From contig DVEF01000089.1 in assembly GCA_015295805.1 (NCBI GenBank), forward strand, positions 1 through 64,000: a stretch of 64,000 bases of DNA, in the 5' to 3' direction. Each line of letters opens with the position of its first letter. The stretch's first letter is position 1. The translations under genes and the position numbers were made by a program. This document shows, piece after piece, positions 17,872-28,459 of this stretch. The DNA is from Geminocystis sp. M7585_C2015_104. Its GTDB lineage: Bacteria > Cyanobacteriota > Cyanobacteriia > Cyanobacteriales > Cyanobacteriaceae. Under the pieces are notes generated by a model. The model ran no database searches and was not told the DNA's origin. It worked only from the letters and a program-made list of their open reading frames with translations.

Positions 17872-18411
17872 ATGAAAAAGCAGTATCCCCAAGAGCCAAA
17901 CAGAAGGGAAAAAACCATGAGACTGTCCCATTCACTCCCTGTAGATATGGTCAACGAAAGCCGAGAAATGACAGACTACCCCTCCGCCCAACCCCATAAA
18001 GCCCATATCCTCATCGTAGAAGATGATAAGGGCAGACGGGAACTTCTCCTTAGAAAAAGCCGTTATAGTATAGGAAGGGCACAACAATGTGACATACGTA
18101 TTCACTCCCCCTTTGTGTCTCGTTATCATGCCACCCTCTCCCGCAAGTTCGACGAAGAAGGGTATTTGTACTACGAGATTTGTGATGGGGATGGGAAAAC
18201 TCATTTTAGCGCCAATGGCATTATCGTCAACGGCAGGAAAGTGGTCAGTCACCCCCTCAAACACGGCGATAAGGTGGTTTTTGGCCCTCAGGTGTATATG
18301 ATATACCAACACTGTCAAAGAGATATATTCCCCTCCCTACCACCAGATGATCCCTTTGATATTACCCTTATAGACCCGGCTATGATGGTAAGTGAGTGGG
18401 ATGAGGTGTAG
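17872..18411 (+). CDS. FHA-domain protein
   Basis: 179 residues with a forkhead-associated domain at about 45-140, a phosphothreonine-binding module. Visible landmarks are YSIGRAQQCDIRI, SRYHATLSR (the binding Ser and His), ANGIIVNGRKV and HGDKVVFG. There is no enzyme domain; the tail (LPPDDPFDITLIDP) is acidic. An ATG at 17917 with GAAGGG upstream is an equally good start and would remove 15 residues. The gene follows ctaA by 38 bp on the same strand, and its last 32 bases overlap the end of the convergent HTH gene. Its phosphoprotein partner is unknown. Confidence 0.88.
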   Translation: MKKQYPQEPNRREKTMRLSHSLPVDMVNESREMTDYPSAQPHKAHILIVEDDKGRRELLLRKSRYSIGRAQQCDIRIHSPFVSRYHATLSRKFDEEGYLYYEICDGDGKTHFSANGIIVNGRKVVSHPLKHGDKVVFGPQVYMIYQHCQRDIFPSLPPDDPFDITLIDPAMMVSEWDEV

Positions 18412-19000
18412 ATTCTACTGGACTTACCCTGGCGCGATACAAAAGGCGGGCCCCCTGACGGTATCCCACGTAACGGATCCTAACCCATTTAATGTCTCCG
18501 GCGGATGGGGGTGTGTCTTCCATCAATTCGTGCTCTTGGGGATTATACCTTACAATCTCTCCCACTTGTCCAATGGGCTCTATCCCCCATGTCTTTAACA
18601 GCTGATACAATGGTTGTAAAAAGGGCAACAGTCGCGAGGCTGGCAAGTCTGGATGACGTCTAATGGCATCTACAAAGGTGGGAAGTTGTAACAACAGAGA
18701 TTCCAAAATACTAAGAGTCTCCTCTTGGAATTGCTGTCTCGCCTCTGACTGGGATGGCTTTTCCTCCTCTTGAGGTTGGGTTAACTGGCGAATGGCTACA
18801 TCCAAAGGCAACCCCACAGATTCGGCAATTTTTCTTATCACCCCTAGTGGTGTCTGTTCCAACAAACCATTCTCCAAACGGTAAAATTGTAACTCGGGGA
18901 CTTTGCTTTTTCGACTCCATTGTCGGTAATTGTCACAGTTTATTTTCTCCCGCCAATGACGCAAAGTGTTTTTCACATGGTTATGCAAATCCTGCCTCAT
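18380..19000 (-). CDS. HTH protein with GrpE-like C-terminal domain
   Basis: 206 residues. The N-terminus (about 10-70) resembles a lambda-repressor-type helix-turn-helix: WSRKSKVPELQFYRLENGLL, then TPLGVIRKIAESVGLPLDVAI. A coiled region rich in Gln and Glu follows (about 74-125). The C-terminus (about 130-200) has the pattern of the GrpE beta domain: WGIEPIGQVGEIVRYNPQEHEL, then VRIRYVGYRQGARLLYRARV. This architecture is known from cyanobacterial genomes; a link to the DnaK chaperone or to transcription is inferred from domains only. It ends inside the convergent FHA gene. Confidence 0.75.
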   Translation of the reverse strand: MRQDLHNHVKNTLRHWREKINCDNYRQWSRKSKVPELQFYRLENGLLEQTPLGVIRKIAESVGLPLDVAIRQLTQPQEEEKPSQSEARQQFQEETLSILESLLLQLPTFVDAIRRHPDLPASRLLPFLQPLYQLLKTWGIEPIGQVGEIVRYNPQEHELMEDTPPSAGDIKWVRIRYVGYRQGARLLYRARVSPVESTPHPTHLPS

Positions 19001-19157
19001 TTTTTTTTATAGCTATTTATTTTCTGGTCCAAATTGTTTAACATTAAGCAAGGGGGTAAAATGGAGGTCCAACCTACTCTTATATTTATGATATGATAGC
19101 GTCATCTGCCCTGGTATTATTGTAAGCAATTATAAAATATACCATTGAAATCCTGTA

Positions 19158-19961
19158 ATGATAATGACCGACTCCAACCAACAAGGCAAGGCTAAGGCTC
19201 CAAAAATCCCTATTAAAGAATTTATCGGCAACAGACAGTCTACCCTGTTTCAGAGTCTTAAGCAACCCCAATTTACTGGCGAGTTGACTTTCCAGTCTGC
19301 CAAGGGGGAAAAGTGGACCTTTTATTTCTACATGGGCAGAATTATCTTTGCAACAGGTGGGAAACACACAGTTAGAAGGTGGATAAGAAGTGTCTCCCGC
19401 TTCGCACCAGTCTTAATCACTCAAATCCCCACCCTAGATGAGGAAGTCATCAACCAACCCGGTTTCCGTCAATTCTGGGAATATGAGTTACTCTGTTACT
19501 GGCTGAAAAAAGAAGAGGTTACCAGACAACAGTTAAATTCTATTATCCGTGCAAGTGTGGTGGAAATCCTATTTGACATTACCCAGAGAATGGAAGTAGT
19601 CTTCCAGTTGGATGCCACCCAACCCCTCTCCACCCAGTTGGTGTTTTTAGATCCAGAACAGGTTATAGCAGAAGCCTGGCAACTTTGGCAAAATTGGCAA
19701 AATGCTAAACTGGCAGATCGTTGTCCTAATCAGTGTCCTGTTATTAGACTAGCAGATAAATTACAAGAACGGGTAGCCCCTAAAACCTTTCAAATGATGC
19801 TCAAACTGTTCAATGGCAAAAATACCCTTAGGGATTTAAGTTTGCAACTAAATCAAGACCTCACCAAAATGACTCGTTCTATGTTACCCTATATCCAGTT
19901 GGGATTAATTGACCTGATAGACGTGCCCGATTTGCCCTGTCCTATTAAATTCAAAGACTAA
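19158..19961 (+). CDS. PATAN (DUF4388-type) protein lacking a receiver domain
   Basis: 267 residues matching the N-terminal part of PatA/PixG/TaxP1-type regulators: QSTLFQSLKQPQFTGELTFQ, WTFYFYMGRIIFATGG, HTVRRWIRSV, then WEYELLCYWLKK, and a C-terminal winged-helix-like portion with LFNGKNTLRDLSLQL. Typical members carry a response-regulator receiver after this; here the gene stops and no receiver sequence follows before the next gene at 20045. PATAN proteins act in phototaxis, pilus control and heterocyst patterning by binding partner proteins. The start could equally be the ATG two codons in (19164). It is probably independent of the following genes. Confidence 0.8.
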   Translation: MIMTDSNQQGKAKAPKIPIKEFIGNRQSTLFQSLKQPQFTGELTFQSAKGEKWTFYFYMGRIIFATGGKHTVRRWIRSVSRFAPVLITQIPTLDEEVINQPGFRQFWEYELLCYWLKKEEVTRQQLNSIIRASVVEILFDITQRMEVVFQLDATQPLSTQLVFLDPEQVIAEAWQLWQNWQNAKLADRCPNQCPVIRLADKLQERVAPKTFQMMLKLFNGKNTLRDLSLQLNQDLTKMTRSMLPYIQLGLIDLIDVPDLPCPIKFKD

Positions 19962-20044
19962 CTTCCATACCCGCCGACGAGTTGCTAAACTTTTTGCAGG
20001 GGGTTACAATTATGGGGACAGTTTCTACTCGGGGGTGATTTTTT

Positions 20045-20248
20045 ATGGACGACTTTTGGGACAATGTTGCCCGTTATCCTCGCTATTTACTTAGTCTCAT
20101 TTTGGGCATTTTTTTCTTTCTGGGACAGCAACTTAAACCCCTTTTTAATAACCCCCTAACCGCCACTATTTTAATTTTCATAATCTTGGGAATTGTGGCC
20201 TTCTTCTATTTCACTATAAGGGCTATGTTAGGACTGCCCATCTTTTAA
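20045..20248 (+). CDS. DUF751 (Ycf33-like) small membrane protein
   Basis: A 67-residue protein with two hydrophobic helices (about 14-32 and 39-60). The conserved start FWDNVARYPRYLLSLILG and end FFYFTIRAMLGL identify the DUF751/Ycf33 family of cyanobacteria and plastids. The function is unknown. It lies 78 bp upstream of rbfA, an association common in cyanobacteria, so the two are probably co-transcribed. Confidence 0.9.
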   Translation: MDDFWDNVARYPRYLLSLILGIFFFLGQQLKPLFNNPLTATILIFIILGIVAFFYFTIRAMLGLPIF

Positions 20249-20306
20249 TAACAGTCTAATAACAAAACAGGAATAAATCCCCTTTGATAAGAAAATTATC
20301 GGCATA

Positions 20307-20314
20307 AAAGGAGG
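20307..20314 (+). promoter_or_regulatory. Strong Shine-Dalgarno of rbfA
   Basis: AAAGGAGG matches the anti-SD of 16S rRNA, 12 bases before the ATG at 20327. Most genes in this window have weak sites, so this one stands out. Confidence 0.8.
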
Positions 20315-20326
20315 AAGGATAAAATT

Positions 20327-20755
20327 ATGGCTAGCAGTCGTCGTGTGGAGAGGGTATCATCCCTAATCCGCCGAGAAATTAGTCAAATGCTTATCAACGG
20401 CATTAAAGATGATAGAGTGGGCGCAGGGATGGTAAGTGTGGTAGATGTGGAAATGTCAAGGGATTTGCAACATGCTAAGGTGTTTGTCAGCATCTATGGC
20501 ACAGAGGAAGCTAAAGCCGAAACTATGGAAGGCCTTAAAGCCTGTACTCCCTTCGTCAGACGGGAATTGGGACAACGTATCCGTCTCCGTCATACTCCAG
20601 AGATACAGTTTATTTACGACCCGTCTCTGGAAAAGGGAGATAGGGTGATAAGTCTAATTAATAGGCTTTCCGCCCAAAGTGCCAGCAAATCTCAACAAAA
20701 GGAGGAAGAAACAGAAGAGGAAACAGAAGTAGAAGTCAGTGGTGAGGAGGAATAA
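20327..20755 (+). CDS. rbfA: Ribosome-binding factor A
   Basis: A 30S ribosomal subunit maturation factor that binds near helix 1 and the 3' end of 16S rRNA. 142 residues form a single KH-like domain: [37 protein letters not shown], and [21 protein letters not shown]. The last 25 residues are an acidic tail ([17 protein letters not shown]) that is not part of the fold. A strong ribosome site, AAAGGAGG, stands at 20307-20314. It is convergent with pyrC, 2 bp apart. Confidence 0.96.
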   Translation: MASSRRVERVSSLIRREISQMLINGIKDDRVGAGMVSVVDVEMSRDLQHAKVFVSIYGTEEAKAETMEGLKACTPFVRRELGQRIRLRHTPEIQFIYDPSLEKGDRVISLINRLSAQSASKSQQKEEETEEETEVEVSGEEE

Positions 20756-20757
20756 CC

Positions 20758-22068
20758 TCAAGCCTCAAAAGTGAGTGGTTTGCCCCTTACCTGGGTGTTG
20801 ACTCTGCCATTGTCTAACACTACCTCCCCATTGACGATGGTATAAACTGGCCATCCGGTAAGATTCCATCCTTCAAAGGGACTCCAACCACACTTGGTGG
20901 CCAGATTCTCCCGTAAGACAGGACGCCAGTTTTCCCAATCCACCAAAACTAAATCGGCATCATAACCCACTTTTAATTCCCCTTTGTGGGGGATTTTGTA
21001 GATTTTGGCGGGATTGGTACACATCCATTTTACTACCTCGGCAAGGCTACAACGTCCCTGTTTGGCCTGAGTCAACATCAGTGGTAGACTTGTTTCCACC
21101 CCCGGCATTCCTGATGGACTTTCCGGATAGGGTTTTGCCTTCTCCTGCAGAGTGTGGGGCGCATGATCCGTCGCTATACAGTCAATTACACCGTCTTTCA
21201 ACGCCCTCCATAACATTTCATTGTTTTCCGGCGAACGCAACGGCGGATTCATCTGTGCTAATGTGCCCAGTCTCTCGTAGTCTGTTGTGTTTAGAAGGAG
21301 GTGTTGCGGTGTAACTTCAGTCGTAATAAAAGAAGTTTTGTGGGTGCGCAGATACTCCGCCTCTATACCCGTACTAAGATGGAGAATATGTAAACGCCGT
21401 TGGTATTTATTTGCCAGTTTAACAGCCAGTTTGGTGGCCGAGAGGGCGGTTTCCTCATCTTGGATTTGGGAATGGATAGCAGGATTGGTGTTGCCGGCAA
21501 ACAGTTTCCTTCTTTGGATTATCCTCTCTTGATTTTCCGCATGTACCGCAATTAGTCGGTTATTGGTGGCAAAAATCCTCTCTAAATCCTCCTCCTTGCT
21601 TACTAATAGAATACCATGGCCTGAGCCCATAAACACCTTTATCCCACAGACAGGATTAGCAGTGCGTAAATCCTCTAAATTCTCCGGTGTGGCGCCTATG
21701 AAAAAGCCGTAATTGACTAAACACTTCTTTTTTGCCCTTTCCAACTTGTCATTCAAAGCCTCCTGGGTAGTAGTGGGGGGAATAGTATTAGGCATCTCCA
21801 GAAAGGATGTAACTCCACCCTTCGCACAAGCACAAGTAGCCGTAAACAAGTCCTCTTTATGTTCTAGTCCGGGTTCTCTAAAATGTACTTGAGGATCAAT
21901 TACACCCGGCATTAGCACTAAACCCCTAGCATCTATAATCCTACCACAGTCCGAAACCAAATCAGTGCCAATGGCTGCTATTTTCCCCTCTCTTACCAGT
22001 AAATCCCCCTTTCTCTCCTCTGAGGGCAGTATCATCAGGGCATCCTTGATCAGTAATTCTGAAGTCAT
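20758..22068 (-). CDS. pyrC: Dihydroorotase
   Basis: Cyclises carbamoyl aspartate to dihydroorotate in pyrimidine synthesis. Amidohydrolase motifs are present: GVIDPQVHFREPG, TSFLEMPNT, the HAEN and HILHLST histidines, and the metal Asp in ATDHAPH. The first His of the usual HxH pair is Gln (PQVHF); this occurs in a recognised subgroup of dihydroorotases, so I do not take it as inactivation. Upstream in-frame ATG 22104 would add 12 residues; MTSELLIKDALMI from 22068 gives the normal N-terminus (436 residues). It converges on rbfA. Confidence 0.92.
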   Translation of the reverse strand: MTSELLIKDALMILPSEERKGDLLVREGKIAAIGTDLVSDCGRIIDARGLVLMPGVIDPQVHFREPGLEHKEDLFTATCACAKGGVTSFLEMPNTIPPTTTQEALNDKLERAKKKCLVNYGFFIGATPENLEDLRTANPVCGIKVFMGSGHGILLVSKEEDLERIFATNNRLIAVHAENQERIIQRRKLFAGNTNPAIHSQIQDEETALSATKLAVKLANKYQRRLHILHLSTGIEAEYLRTHKTSFITTEVTPQHLLLNTTDYERLGTLAQMNPPLRSPENNEMLWRALKDGVIDCIATDHAPHTLQEKAKPYPESPSGMPGVETSLPLMLTQAKQGRCSLAEVVKWMCTNPAKIYKIPHKGELKVGYDADLVLVDWENWRPVLRENLATKCGWSPFEGWNLTGWPVYTIVNGEVVLDNGRVNTQVRGKPLTFEA

Positions 22069-22193
22069 TGGCGTCTTTTCTTTCCCCTCTCTTATTCTTG
22101 GCAATTCTAGTTTACTCTACATAGGGTTTTTCAAAAAGGCACTTTTTTTCCCAATGCTAGAATGGGTATCTGAATTGAATCCTAATAACCCCT

Positions 22194-23084
22194 ATGGATA
22201 TGCAATGGCAGGAATTGTGTGGTAGCTGGGTGTTAATTCCTCCCTACCCCGTCGGTGTTATTCACTTCCTCGGTGGCGCCTTTGTGGCAACCGCACCCCA
22301 AATCACTTACCGCTGGTTGTTAGAAAAATTGGCTTCTGATGGTTTTATCATTGTTGCTACTCCTTTCCTTAATACTCTCAACCATAAGGCCATTGCCCTC
22401 AGTGTTCAAAACCGTTTTGAACATGTTTTATTCCGCCTAGAATACCAGGAGAGAATTGATTTAACTGGCTTACCAATTTATGGAATTGGTCACAGTATGG
22501 GCTGTAAACTACACCTGTTAATAGGCAGTCTATTAGAAGTAGAGAGGGCTGGCAATATCCTCATTTCTTTTAATAATTTCCCCTTCAAAAAAGCCATACC
22601 CTTCGCTGAAAATATTATCGACAATCTTCAGGATAACATTAAACAATTATCACCCCTAATATATTCTCTTCAAAATCTCAGAAATCCCCTCCCCATCCCG
22701 GATTTCCTCCCCTTGCCCTCCTTCCCCCAAGAGCCCGATTTGGAGTTCATTCCCTCCCCTACACAGACCCAAGAAATTATTAAAAATAATTACAAAGTAA
22801 GACGCAATCTGTTGATAAAATTCAAGAATGACACAATAGACCAAACAGAAGATTTGCAAAAAATTTTGGAACAAAAACACCCCGAAATGATTTCCACCTT
22901 AAAATTGCCTGGCAACCACTTAACCCCCCTAGGCCCAGATTTAAATAAGGGCGTCACCGATGAATTTTTAAACCAAGTGGGGGTGGTTGGACAATGGGTA
23001 AAGGAAAATGTGGCTAGAGATTTTGATACCCTTTATAGGGAAATTAATAGATGGTTAAACCCCTGTGTAAGCTATAGTCCTTGA
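22194..23084 (+). CDS. DUF1350 alpha/beta-hydrolase-like protein
   Basis: 296 residues, soluble. The family start WVLIPPYPVGVIHFLGGAFV and the motif GIGHSMG (nucleophile-elbow Ser) identify DUF1350, an alpha/beta-hydrolase-like family of cyanobacteria and plant plastids. Residues about 160-205 form a Pro-rich insertion (PLPIPDFLPLPSFPQEPD). A late His in LPGNHLTPLG could complete the triad. The substrate is unknown. It sits 57 bp upstream of metH on the same strand; a shared transcript is possible. Confidence 0.88.
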   Translation: MDMQWQELCGSWVLIPPYPVGVIHFLGGAFVATAPQITYRWLLEKLASDGFIIVATPFLNTLNHKAIALSVQNRFEHVLFRLEYQERIDLTGLPIYGIGHSMGCKLHLLIGSLLEVERAGNILISFNNFPFKKAIPFAENIIDNLQDNIKQLSPLIYSLQNLRNPLPIPDFLPLPSFPQEPDLEFIPSPTQTQEIIKNNYKVRRNLLIKFKNDTIDQTEDLQKILEQKHPEMISTLKLPGNHLTPLGPDLNKGVTDEFLNQVGVVGQWVKENVARDFDTLYREINRWLNPCVSYSP

Positions 23085-23141
23085 TAAGATAATATCTAGG
23101 GTTTAAAATGAGACAAAAAAACCGCCAATAAGGGGTAATAA

Positions 23142-26100
23142 ATGAAAAGTAAATTCCTGGAAAGACTACACAGTCCGCAACGCCCTGTGATAGTATTTGA
23201 TGGGGCAATGGGCACTAATCTACAAGCCCAAAATTTAACAGCAGCAGACTTCGGTGGCGCAGAATACGAGGGATGCAATGAATACCTGGTATGTAGCAAA
23301 CCAGAAGCAGTAGAAAAAGTACACCGCGACTTTTTAGAAGCAGGTGCGGATGTAATCGAAACTAACACCTTTGGAGGCTCAACCCTAGTCCTAGCAGAAT
23401 ACAACCTAGCAGACCAGGCCTATTATATCAACAAACGGGCCGCTGAACTGGCAAAAAGACTAGCCCAGGAGTATTCTACCCCAGAAAAACCCCGTTTCGT
23501 AGCAGGTAGTATCGGCCCCGGCACTAAACTGCCCACCCTCGGACATGTGGACTTTGATACCCTTAAACAAGCATATCTCCCCCAAATCAGAGGCTTGTAT
23601 GACGGAGGCGTAGATTTACTGCTGTTGGAAACCTGTCAGGATGTACTACAAATAAAAGCCGGACTTAACGCCATAGAAGAAGTTTTTGCTGAAAAGGGAG
23701 AACGCCTCCCCATAATGGTTTCTGTTACCATGGAAACCACCGGCACCATGCTAATAGGCACAGATATCAGTGCCGCCCTTACCATCCTCGAGCCTTTCCC
23801 CATTGATATTCTAGGCCTAAACTGCGCCACCGGCCCAGACTTGATGAAGCCCCACATTAAATTCCTCAGTGAACATTCTCCCTTTGTAATTTCTTGTATT
23901 CCAAACGCAGGACTGCCGGAAAATATTGGGGGGAGGGCTCACTACAGGCTTACTCCAATGGAACTACGAATGCACTTGATGCATTTCGTAGAAGACTTGG
24001 GTGTGCAAATTATAGGCGGCTGTTGTGGCACCCGTCCCGATCATATCAAAGCCCTGGTGGAAATTGCTAGTAACCTTACCCCAAAACCCCGCACCGTCAG
24101 AAATAGTCTAACTGGTAACGTCACAATAACACAAGGATATGAACCAGCCGCCGCCTCCATTTACACCAGTGTACCCTATAAACAGGAAAACTCTTTTCTC
24201 ATTGTAGGGGAAAGACTTAATGCTAGTGGCTCGAAAAAATGTCGTGAGTTGCTTGATGCCTCCGACTGGGATGGTTTAGTCTCCCTGGCCAAAACCCAGG
24301 CAAGGGAAGGCGCCCATGTTATAGATGTTAACGTGGATTATGTGGGGAGAGACGGCGTCTCAGATATGCGTCAGTTAGTCTCCCGTCTGGTAAATAATGT
24401 AAATCTTCCCCTCATGTTAGATTCCACCGACTGGCAAAAAATGGAAGCTGGTTTGAAGGTGGCAGGAGGTAAATGTATTCTCAACTCTACCAACTATGAA
24501 GACGGGGAGGAAAGGTTTTTCAAGGTATTACAGTTGGCTAAAAAATACGGCGCCGGCGTGGTGATTGGCACTATTGACGAGGAAGGCATGGCCCGCACAG
24601 CTGAGAAAAAATATCAAATTGCCAAACGCGCCTATGGTGACGCCACCAATTTTGGCATTCCACCCCATGAAATCTTCTTTGATACCCTAGTTTTGCCTGT
24701 CTCCACTGGTATTGAGGAAGATAGGGGCAATGCCAAGGCTACTATAGAAGCCATTAGAATGATTAAGGCGGATTTTCCCCACTGTCACTTCATGTTGGGG
24801 ATTTCCAATGTTTCTTTTGGTTTAAACCCAGCCGCGCGTCAGGTTTTAAATTCTGTTTTCCTCCACGAGGCTATCGCCGCAGGTTTAGATGGTGCCATCG
24901 TCTCCCCCAGTAAGATTTTGCCTCTGGCTAAGATTGATGAAGAGGTCATCCAGGTCTGTCTTGATTTGATTTATGATCGAAGACAATTTGATGGCGATGT
25001 ATGTGTTTATGATCCTCTTGCTAAATTAACTACCCTATTTGAGGGTAAAACTACTAAAACTAATAAAACTAATGTGGCTGATTTGCCCATAGAAGAGAGA
25101 TTAAAACGACATATCATTGAAGGGGAAAAGATTGGATTAGAAGATACCCTAAGGGCCGCCTTGGAAAAGTATTCTGCCCTCGATATTATCAACATTTTCC
25201 TCCTAGAAGGCATGAAGGTTGTGGGGGATTTGTTTGGCAGTGGCAAAATGCAATTACCTTTTGTTTTACAGTCTGCCCAAACTATGAAAGCAGCTGTGGC
25301 ATTTCTTGAACCTTACATGGATAAAACGGAAACCAATGGCGTTACCAAGGGCACTTTTATTATCGCTACTGTTAAAGGAGATGTACATGATATTGGCAAA
25401 AACTTGGTAGATATTATTCTTTCTAATAATGGCTACAAGGTTATTAATTTGGGAATTAAACAACCCGTTGAAAATATTGTCCAAGCATACCGAAAACACA
25501 AGGCAGACTGCATCGCTATGAGTGGCTTGTTAGTAAAATCCACTGCCTTCATGAAGGAGAATCTAGAAGTATTTAATCAGGAGGGAATCACTGTCCCGGT
25601 TATCCTTGGCGGGGCAGCTTTAACTCCCAAATTTGTTTATGAAGACTGTCGTCAAACCTACAAGGGCAAGGTGGTTTATGGCAAGGACGCTTTCGCCGAT
25701 TTACACTTCATGGATAAACTAATGGCAGCTAAACAACAAAATAAATGGGATGACATTCAAGGGTTTTTAGGTGAATTCGCCGGGGAAAATAAAATATTCC
25801 AGGGAGTGAATTTGGAGGAAAATGAGGCTACATCTGAGAAGGGCCAAGAGAAAAAATCAGCCGGTATCGGAGTAGAAAAAGATACCAGAAGAAGTGAGTT
25901 TGTAGAAGCAAATGTACCTAGGCCAATACCACCTTTCTGGGGCACAAAAATTCTCCAGCAAGATGAGCTAAACCTCGATGAAATATTCTGGTATTTGGAT
26001 CTACAGGCACTGTTTGTAGGTCAATGGCAATTCCGCAGACAAAAAGGTCAGTCGAGAGAGGAATATGACGTTTTTTTAAAGGGGAAAGTACACCCTATTT

Positions 26101-26729
26101 TAGAACAATGGAAAGAGAAAATTAAGAGGGAAAAATTACTACACCCAACCGTGGTTTATGGTTATTTCCCCTGTCAATCAGAGGGCAACACCCTGTACAT
26201 CTACAACCCAGAAAACCCAGAAAAAAGAGAAGTAGTCGCTACCTTTGAATTCCCTCGTCAAAAGTCTGGTAAAAGACTGTGCATCGCTGACTTTTTTGCC
26301 AGCAGGGATAGCAACATCATCGACGTCATCCCCATGCAGGCAGTAACAGTAGGAGAAATTGCTACTACCTACGCCCAAAAACTGTTCCAAGATAGTCAAT
26401 ATACCGACTATCTATACTACCATGGCCTGGCAGTCCAAACGGCAGAGGCCCTGGCAGAATGGTGTCATGCCTTAATCCGTAGGGAATTGGGTTTCGGACA
26501 CCTCGACCCTGACAATATTCGTGATGTACTACAGCAAAGATACCAAGGAGCTCGTTATAGTTTCGGTTATCCGGCCTGTCCTAACATACAAGACCAGTAT
26601 GTACAATTGGAATTGCTGGGGTGTAAGCGGATTGGCATGTACATGGATGAGTCTGAGCAAATATACCCAGAACAGTCCACCAGTGCCATTATATGTTACC
26701 ACCCGGCAGCCAAGTACTTCAGCACCTAG
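23142..26729 (+). CDS. metH: Cobalamin-dependent methionine synthase
   Basis: Transfers a methyl group from methyltetrahydrofolate through cobalamin to homocysteine. All four modules are in order in 1195 residues: homocysteine-binding barrel (about 1-310, starting [12 protein letters not shown], zinc cysteines 294-295 in [10 protein letters not shown]), pterin-binding barrel (about 340-610, [15 protein letters not shown]), cobalamin cap and Rossmann domain (about 640-870, DVHDIGKN at 747 with base-ligand His749), and the AdoMet reactivation domain (about 910-1195, [15 protein letters not shown]). A hydrophilic linker at about 885-925 joins the last two. The 57-bp leader is too short for a cobalamin riboswitch. 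It ends 2 bp from convergent mnmE. Confidence 0.97.
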   Translation: MKSKFLERLHSPQRPVIVFDGAMGTNLQAQNLTAADFGGAEYEGCNEYLVCSKPEAVEKVHRDFLEAGADVIETNTFGGSTLVLAEYNLADQAYYINKRAAELAKRLAQEYSTPEKPRFVAGSIGPGTKLPTLGHVDFDTLKQAYLPQIRGLYDGGVDLLLLETCQDVLQIKAGLNAIEEVFAEKGERLPIMVSVTMETTGTMLIGTDISAALTILEPFPIDILGLNCATGPDLMKPHIKFLSEHSPFVISCIPNAGLPENIGGRAHYRLTPMELRMHLMHFVEDLGVQIIGGCCGTRPDHIKALVEIASNLTPKPRTVRNSLTGNVTITQGYEPAAASIYTSVPYKQENSFLIVGERLNASGSKKCRELLDASDWDGLVSLAKTQAREGAHVIDVNVDYVGRDGVSDMRQLVSRLVNNVNLPLMLDSTDWQKMEAGLKVAGGKCILNSTNYEDGEERFFKVLQLAKKYGAGVVIGTIDEEGMARTAEKKYQIAKRAYGDATNFGIPPHEIFFDTLVLPVSTGIEEDRGNAKATIEAIRMIKADFPHCHFMLGISNVSFGLNPAARQVLNSVFLHEAIAAGLDGAIVSPSKILPLAKIDEEVIQVCLDLIYDRRQFDGDVCVYDPLAKLTTLFEGKTTKTNKTNVADLPIEERLKRHIIEGEKIGLEDTLRAALEKYSALDIINIFLLEGMKVVGDLFGSGKMQLPFVLQSAQTMKAAVAFLEPYMDKTETNGVTKGTFIIATVKGDVHDIGKNLVDIILSNNGYKVINLGIKQPVENIVQAYRKHKADCIAMSGLLVKSTAFMKENLEVFNQEGITVPVILGGAALTPKFVYEDCRQTYKGKVVYGKDAFADLHFMDKLMAAKQQNKWDDIQGFLGEFAGENKIFQGVNLEENEATSEKGQEKKSAGIGVEKDTRRSEFVEANVPRPIPPFWGTKILQQDELNLDEIFWYLDLQALFVGQWQFRRQKGQSREEYDVFLKGKVHPILEQWKEKIKREKLLHPTVVYGYFPCQSEGNTLYIYNPENPEKREVVATFEFPRQKSGKRLCIADFFASRDSNIIDVIPMQAVTVGEIATTYAQKLFQDSQYTDYLYYHGLAVQTAEALAEWCHALIRRELGFGHLDPDNIRDVLQQRYQGARYSFGYPACPNIQDQYVQLELLGCKRIGMYMDESEQIYPEQSTSAIICYHPAAKYFST

Positions 26730-26731
26730 TA

Positions 26732-28147
26732 CTATTTGCCAATACAAAAACGACTAAAAATACGGTCTAATACTGACTCGCTGACATCTTCACCGGTGAT
26801 CTCCCCCAGGGATACAATGGCACTACGCAGGTCGATAGTCCAAAAGTCCAGGGGGAGTTGGTTTTCCACAGTTTGTAACACGTTTTCTAGGGCAACTTTG
26901 GCCTTGGTGAGGGAGGCGGCTTGTCTTTGGTTGATGGCAATTTCCAAATTCTGGGCAACGGTTTTCCCCTGATAGACGGTTTGCAAAATAGCCGACTCCA
27001 GTTGCTCAATGCCTTGATTCTTGGCAGCGGCAGTTGTCACCACGGTAGTTATCTCTGGGGGGTATTTTACATTACTCGGGGGAGCAATGTCAATTTTATT
27101 GATGACCAAGATTAGATTACGTTGTTTAACTTTATGATATATCTCCTCGTCTTCCGCTGTCCACCCCTCACTGGCAGACACTATAAACAGAATCAAATCC
27201 GCCTCTTGTGTAGCCTTTAATGATCTCTCTACCCCAATTTTTTCTACAATGTCTTCAGTTTTACGAATGCCGGCAGTGTCTAATACTCGGATGGGTATGC
27301 CCTGGACCACTAGTTGGGATTCTACCACATCCCTAGTAGTACCGGGCAAGTCAGTAACAATGGCTTTATCAGTCTTACTCCAGGCGTTTAGGAGGCTAGA
27401 CTTCCCCACGTTGGGCCTTCCTATTATAGCAACCTTCACCCCACTGCGCAACAACTCTCCCCTCTCTCTAGTCGCCAAGATGGTTTCAATTTTTGCCAAA
27501 CTTTCCTTTATCTGTTCAACTGTCTTATCTTCATCCAGGGGGGGTAAATCCTCTTCAAAGTCAATTCTGGCCTCCACCTCTGCTAGAATGTCCACTAACT
27601 GACTGCGGATTTCCCTAATAGGTTGTGCCAGTTTACCACAAATTCCTGCCAACGCAATTTCGGCTGCTTGGGCGGACGACGCCGCCACCATCTCCGCCAC
27701 ACTCTCCGCCTGTGTCAGGTCTATTCTACCATTTAAAAACGCCCTCAGGGTAAATTCTCCTGGTCTTGCCAGTCTTGCACCTTCTTGCAAACATACTTCT
27801 AACACCTGTTGTACTGGCATTATCCCCCCATGACAGTGGAATTCTACCACATCCTCCCTCGTATAGGACCTTGGCGACAACATCGGCAACAACAACGCCT
27901 CGTCTATTATCTTGTTTTTCTTTGGATCCTGTACATATCCATATAACACTCTATGTGACTCCCACACCGCCCTCCCTCTGGGTTTAAATATCCTCTTGGC
28001 TATCTCCACTGCTTTATCCCCACTCATCCTTACTACCCCTATGCTTCCCTGTTGGGGCACTACCGCCGTCGCTATTGCCACTATTGTCTCCTGTTGGATG
28101 ATGGGGCTGGTACTTTCCCCAGCCCTACTATCCCCCTTCTTTGCCAT
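26732..28147 (-). CDS. mnmE: tRNA modification GTPase MnmE
   Basis: With MnmG it installs the aminomethyl or carboxymethylaminomethyl group on wobble uridine-34 of certain tRNAs. 471 residues: N-terminal tetrahydrofolate-binding domain (about 20-140, IAAIATA-like start [19 protein letters not shown]), a helical domain interrupted by the G domain with [25 protein letters not shown] and NKID, and the C-terminal FCIGK with the catalytic Cys. A PurR-like GGGGAAAA lies just before the ATG. The 312-bp leader to 28460 is purine-rich on the transcribed strand. Confidence 0.96.
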   Translation of the reverse strand: MAKKGDSRAGESTSPIIQQETIVAIATAVVPQQGSIGVVRMSGDKAVEIAKRIFKPRGRAVWESHRVLYGYVQDPKKNKIIDEALLLPMLSPRSYTREDVVEFHCHGGIMPVQQVLEVCLQEGARLARPGEFTLRAFLNGRIDLTQAESVAEMVAASSAQAAEIALAGICGKLAQPIREIRSQLVDILAEVEARIDFEEDLPPLDEDKTVEQIKESLAKIETILATRERGELLRSGVKVAIIGRPNVGKSSLLNAWSKTDKAIVTDLPGTTRDVVESQLVVQGIPIRVLDTAGIRKTEDIVEKIGVERSLKATQEADLILFIVSASEGWTAEDEEIYHKVKQRNLILVINKIDIAPPSNVKYPPEITTVVTTAAAKNQGIEQLESAILQTVYQGKTVAQNLEIAINQRQAASLTKAKVALENVLQTVENQLPLDFWTIDLRSAIVSLGEITGEDVSESVLDRIFSRFCIGK

Positions 28148-28459
28148 TTTTCCCCTACCATCCTCTTTTCCTTCCTCTCATTATACTTCAACTCCTCTTC
28201 TTCTTTTTTTATGGCCACTATACCTCTCCCCTATCTCCTCATAATACCAAAACTCCCTTCCCTCCTCTCTATACAATTTTTATCAATTCCCCCCCCTCTC
28301 CCCTCCACGCTTTTGATAATCTTTTTCATTTAGAAAATACGGTGCCCAAATGGCTTGACAGTACCCTCGCCTGCCGCCACCCTACACCCCCCATCCTAGC
28401 AAAAGGTCTAGAAAAATGTCAAGGGGTATAGGTGTCAAGGGTGGGGGTAGGGCTTGTAT
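28148..28459. other. Pyrimidine-rich gap between mnmE and the kinase gene
   Basis: From 28150 to about 28310 the plus strand is almost only C and T, with short motifs such as CCTCTTCTTCTTTT; the part after 28370 holds a C-rich run (CCACCCTACACCCCCCATCC) akin to those near pheT. Open plus-strand frames across it consist of low-complexity Pro, Ser, Leu and Phe and are not genes. I see no promoter or RNA structure I would defend. Confidence 0.5.

Noticed and set aside
20758-22068. Inactive dihydroorotase because of Gln in place of the first metal His
   Set aside because: The change occurs in a recognised dihydroorotase subgroup and all other ligands are intact.
23085-23141. Cobalamin riboswitch before metH
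   Set aside because: Only 57 bp are available between the DUF1350 stop and the metH start, too short for the aptamer, and no B12-box is seen.
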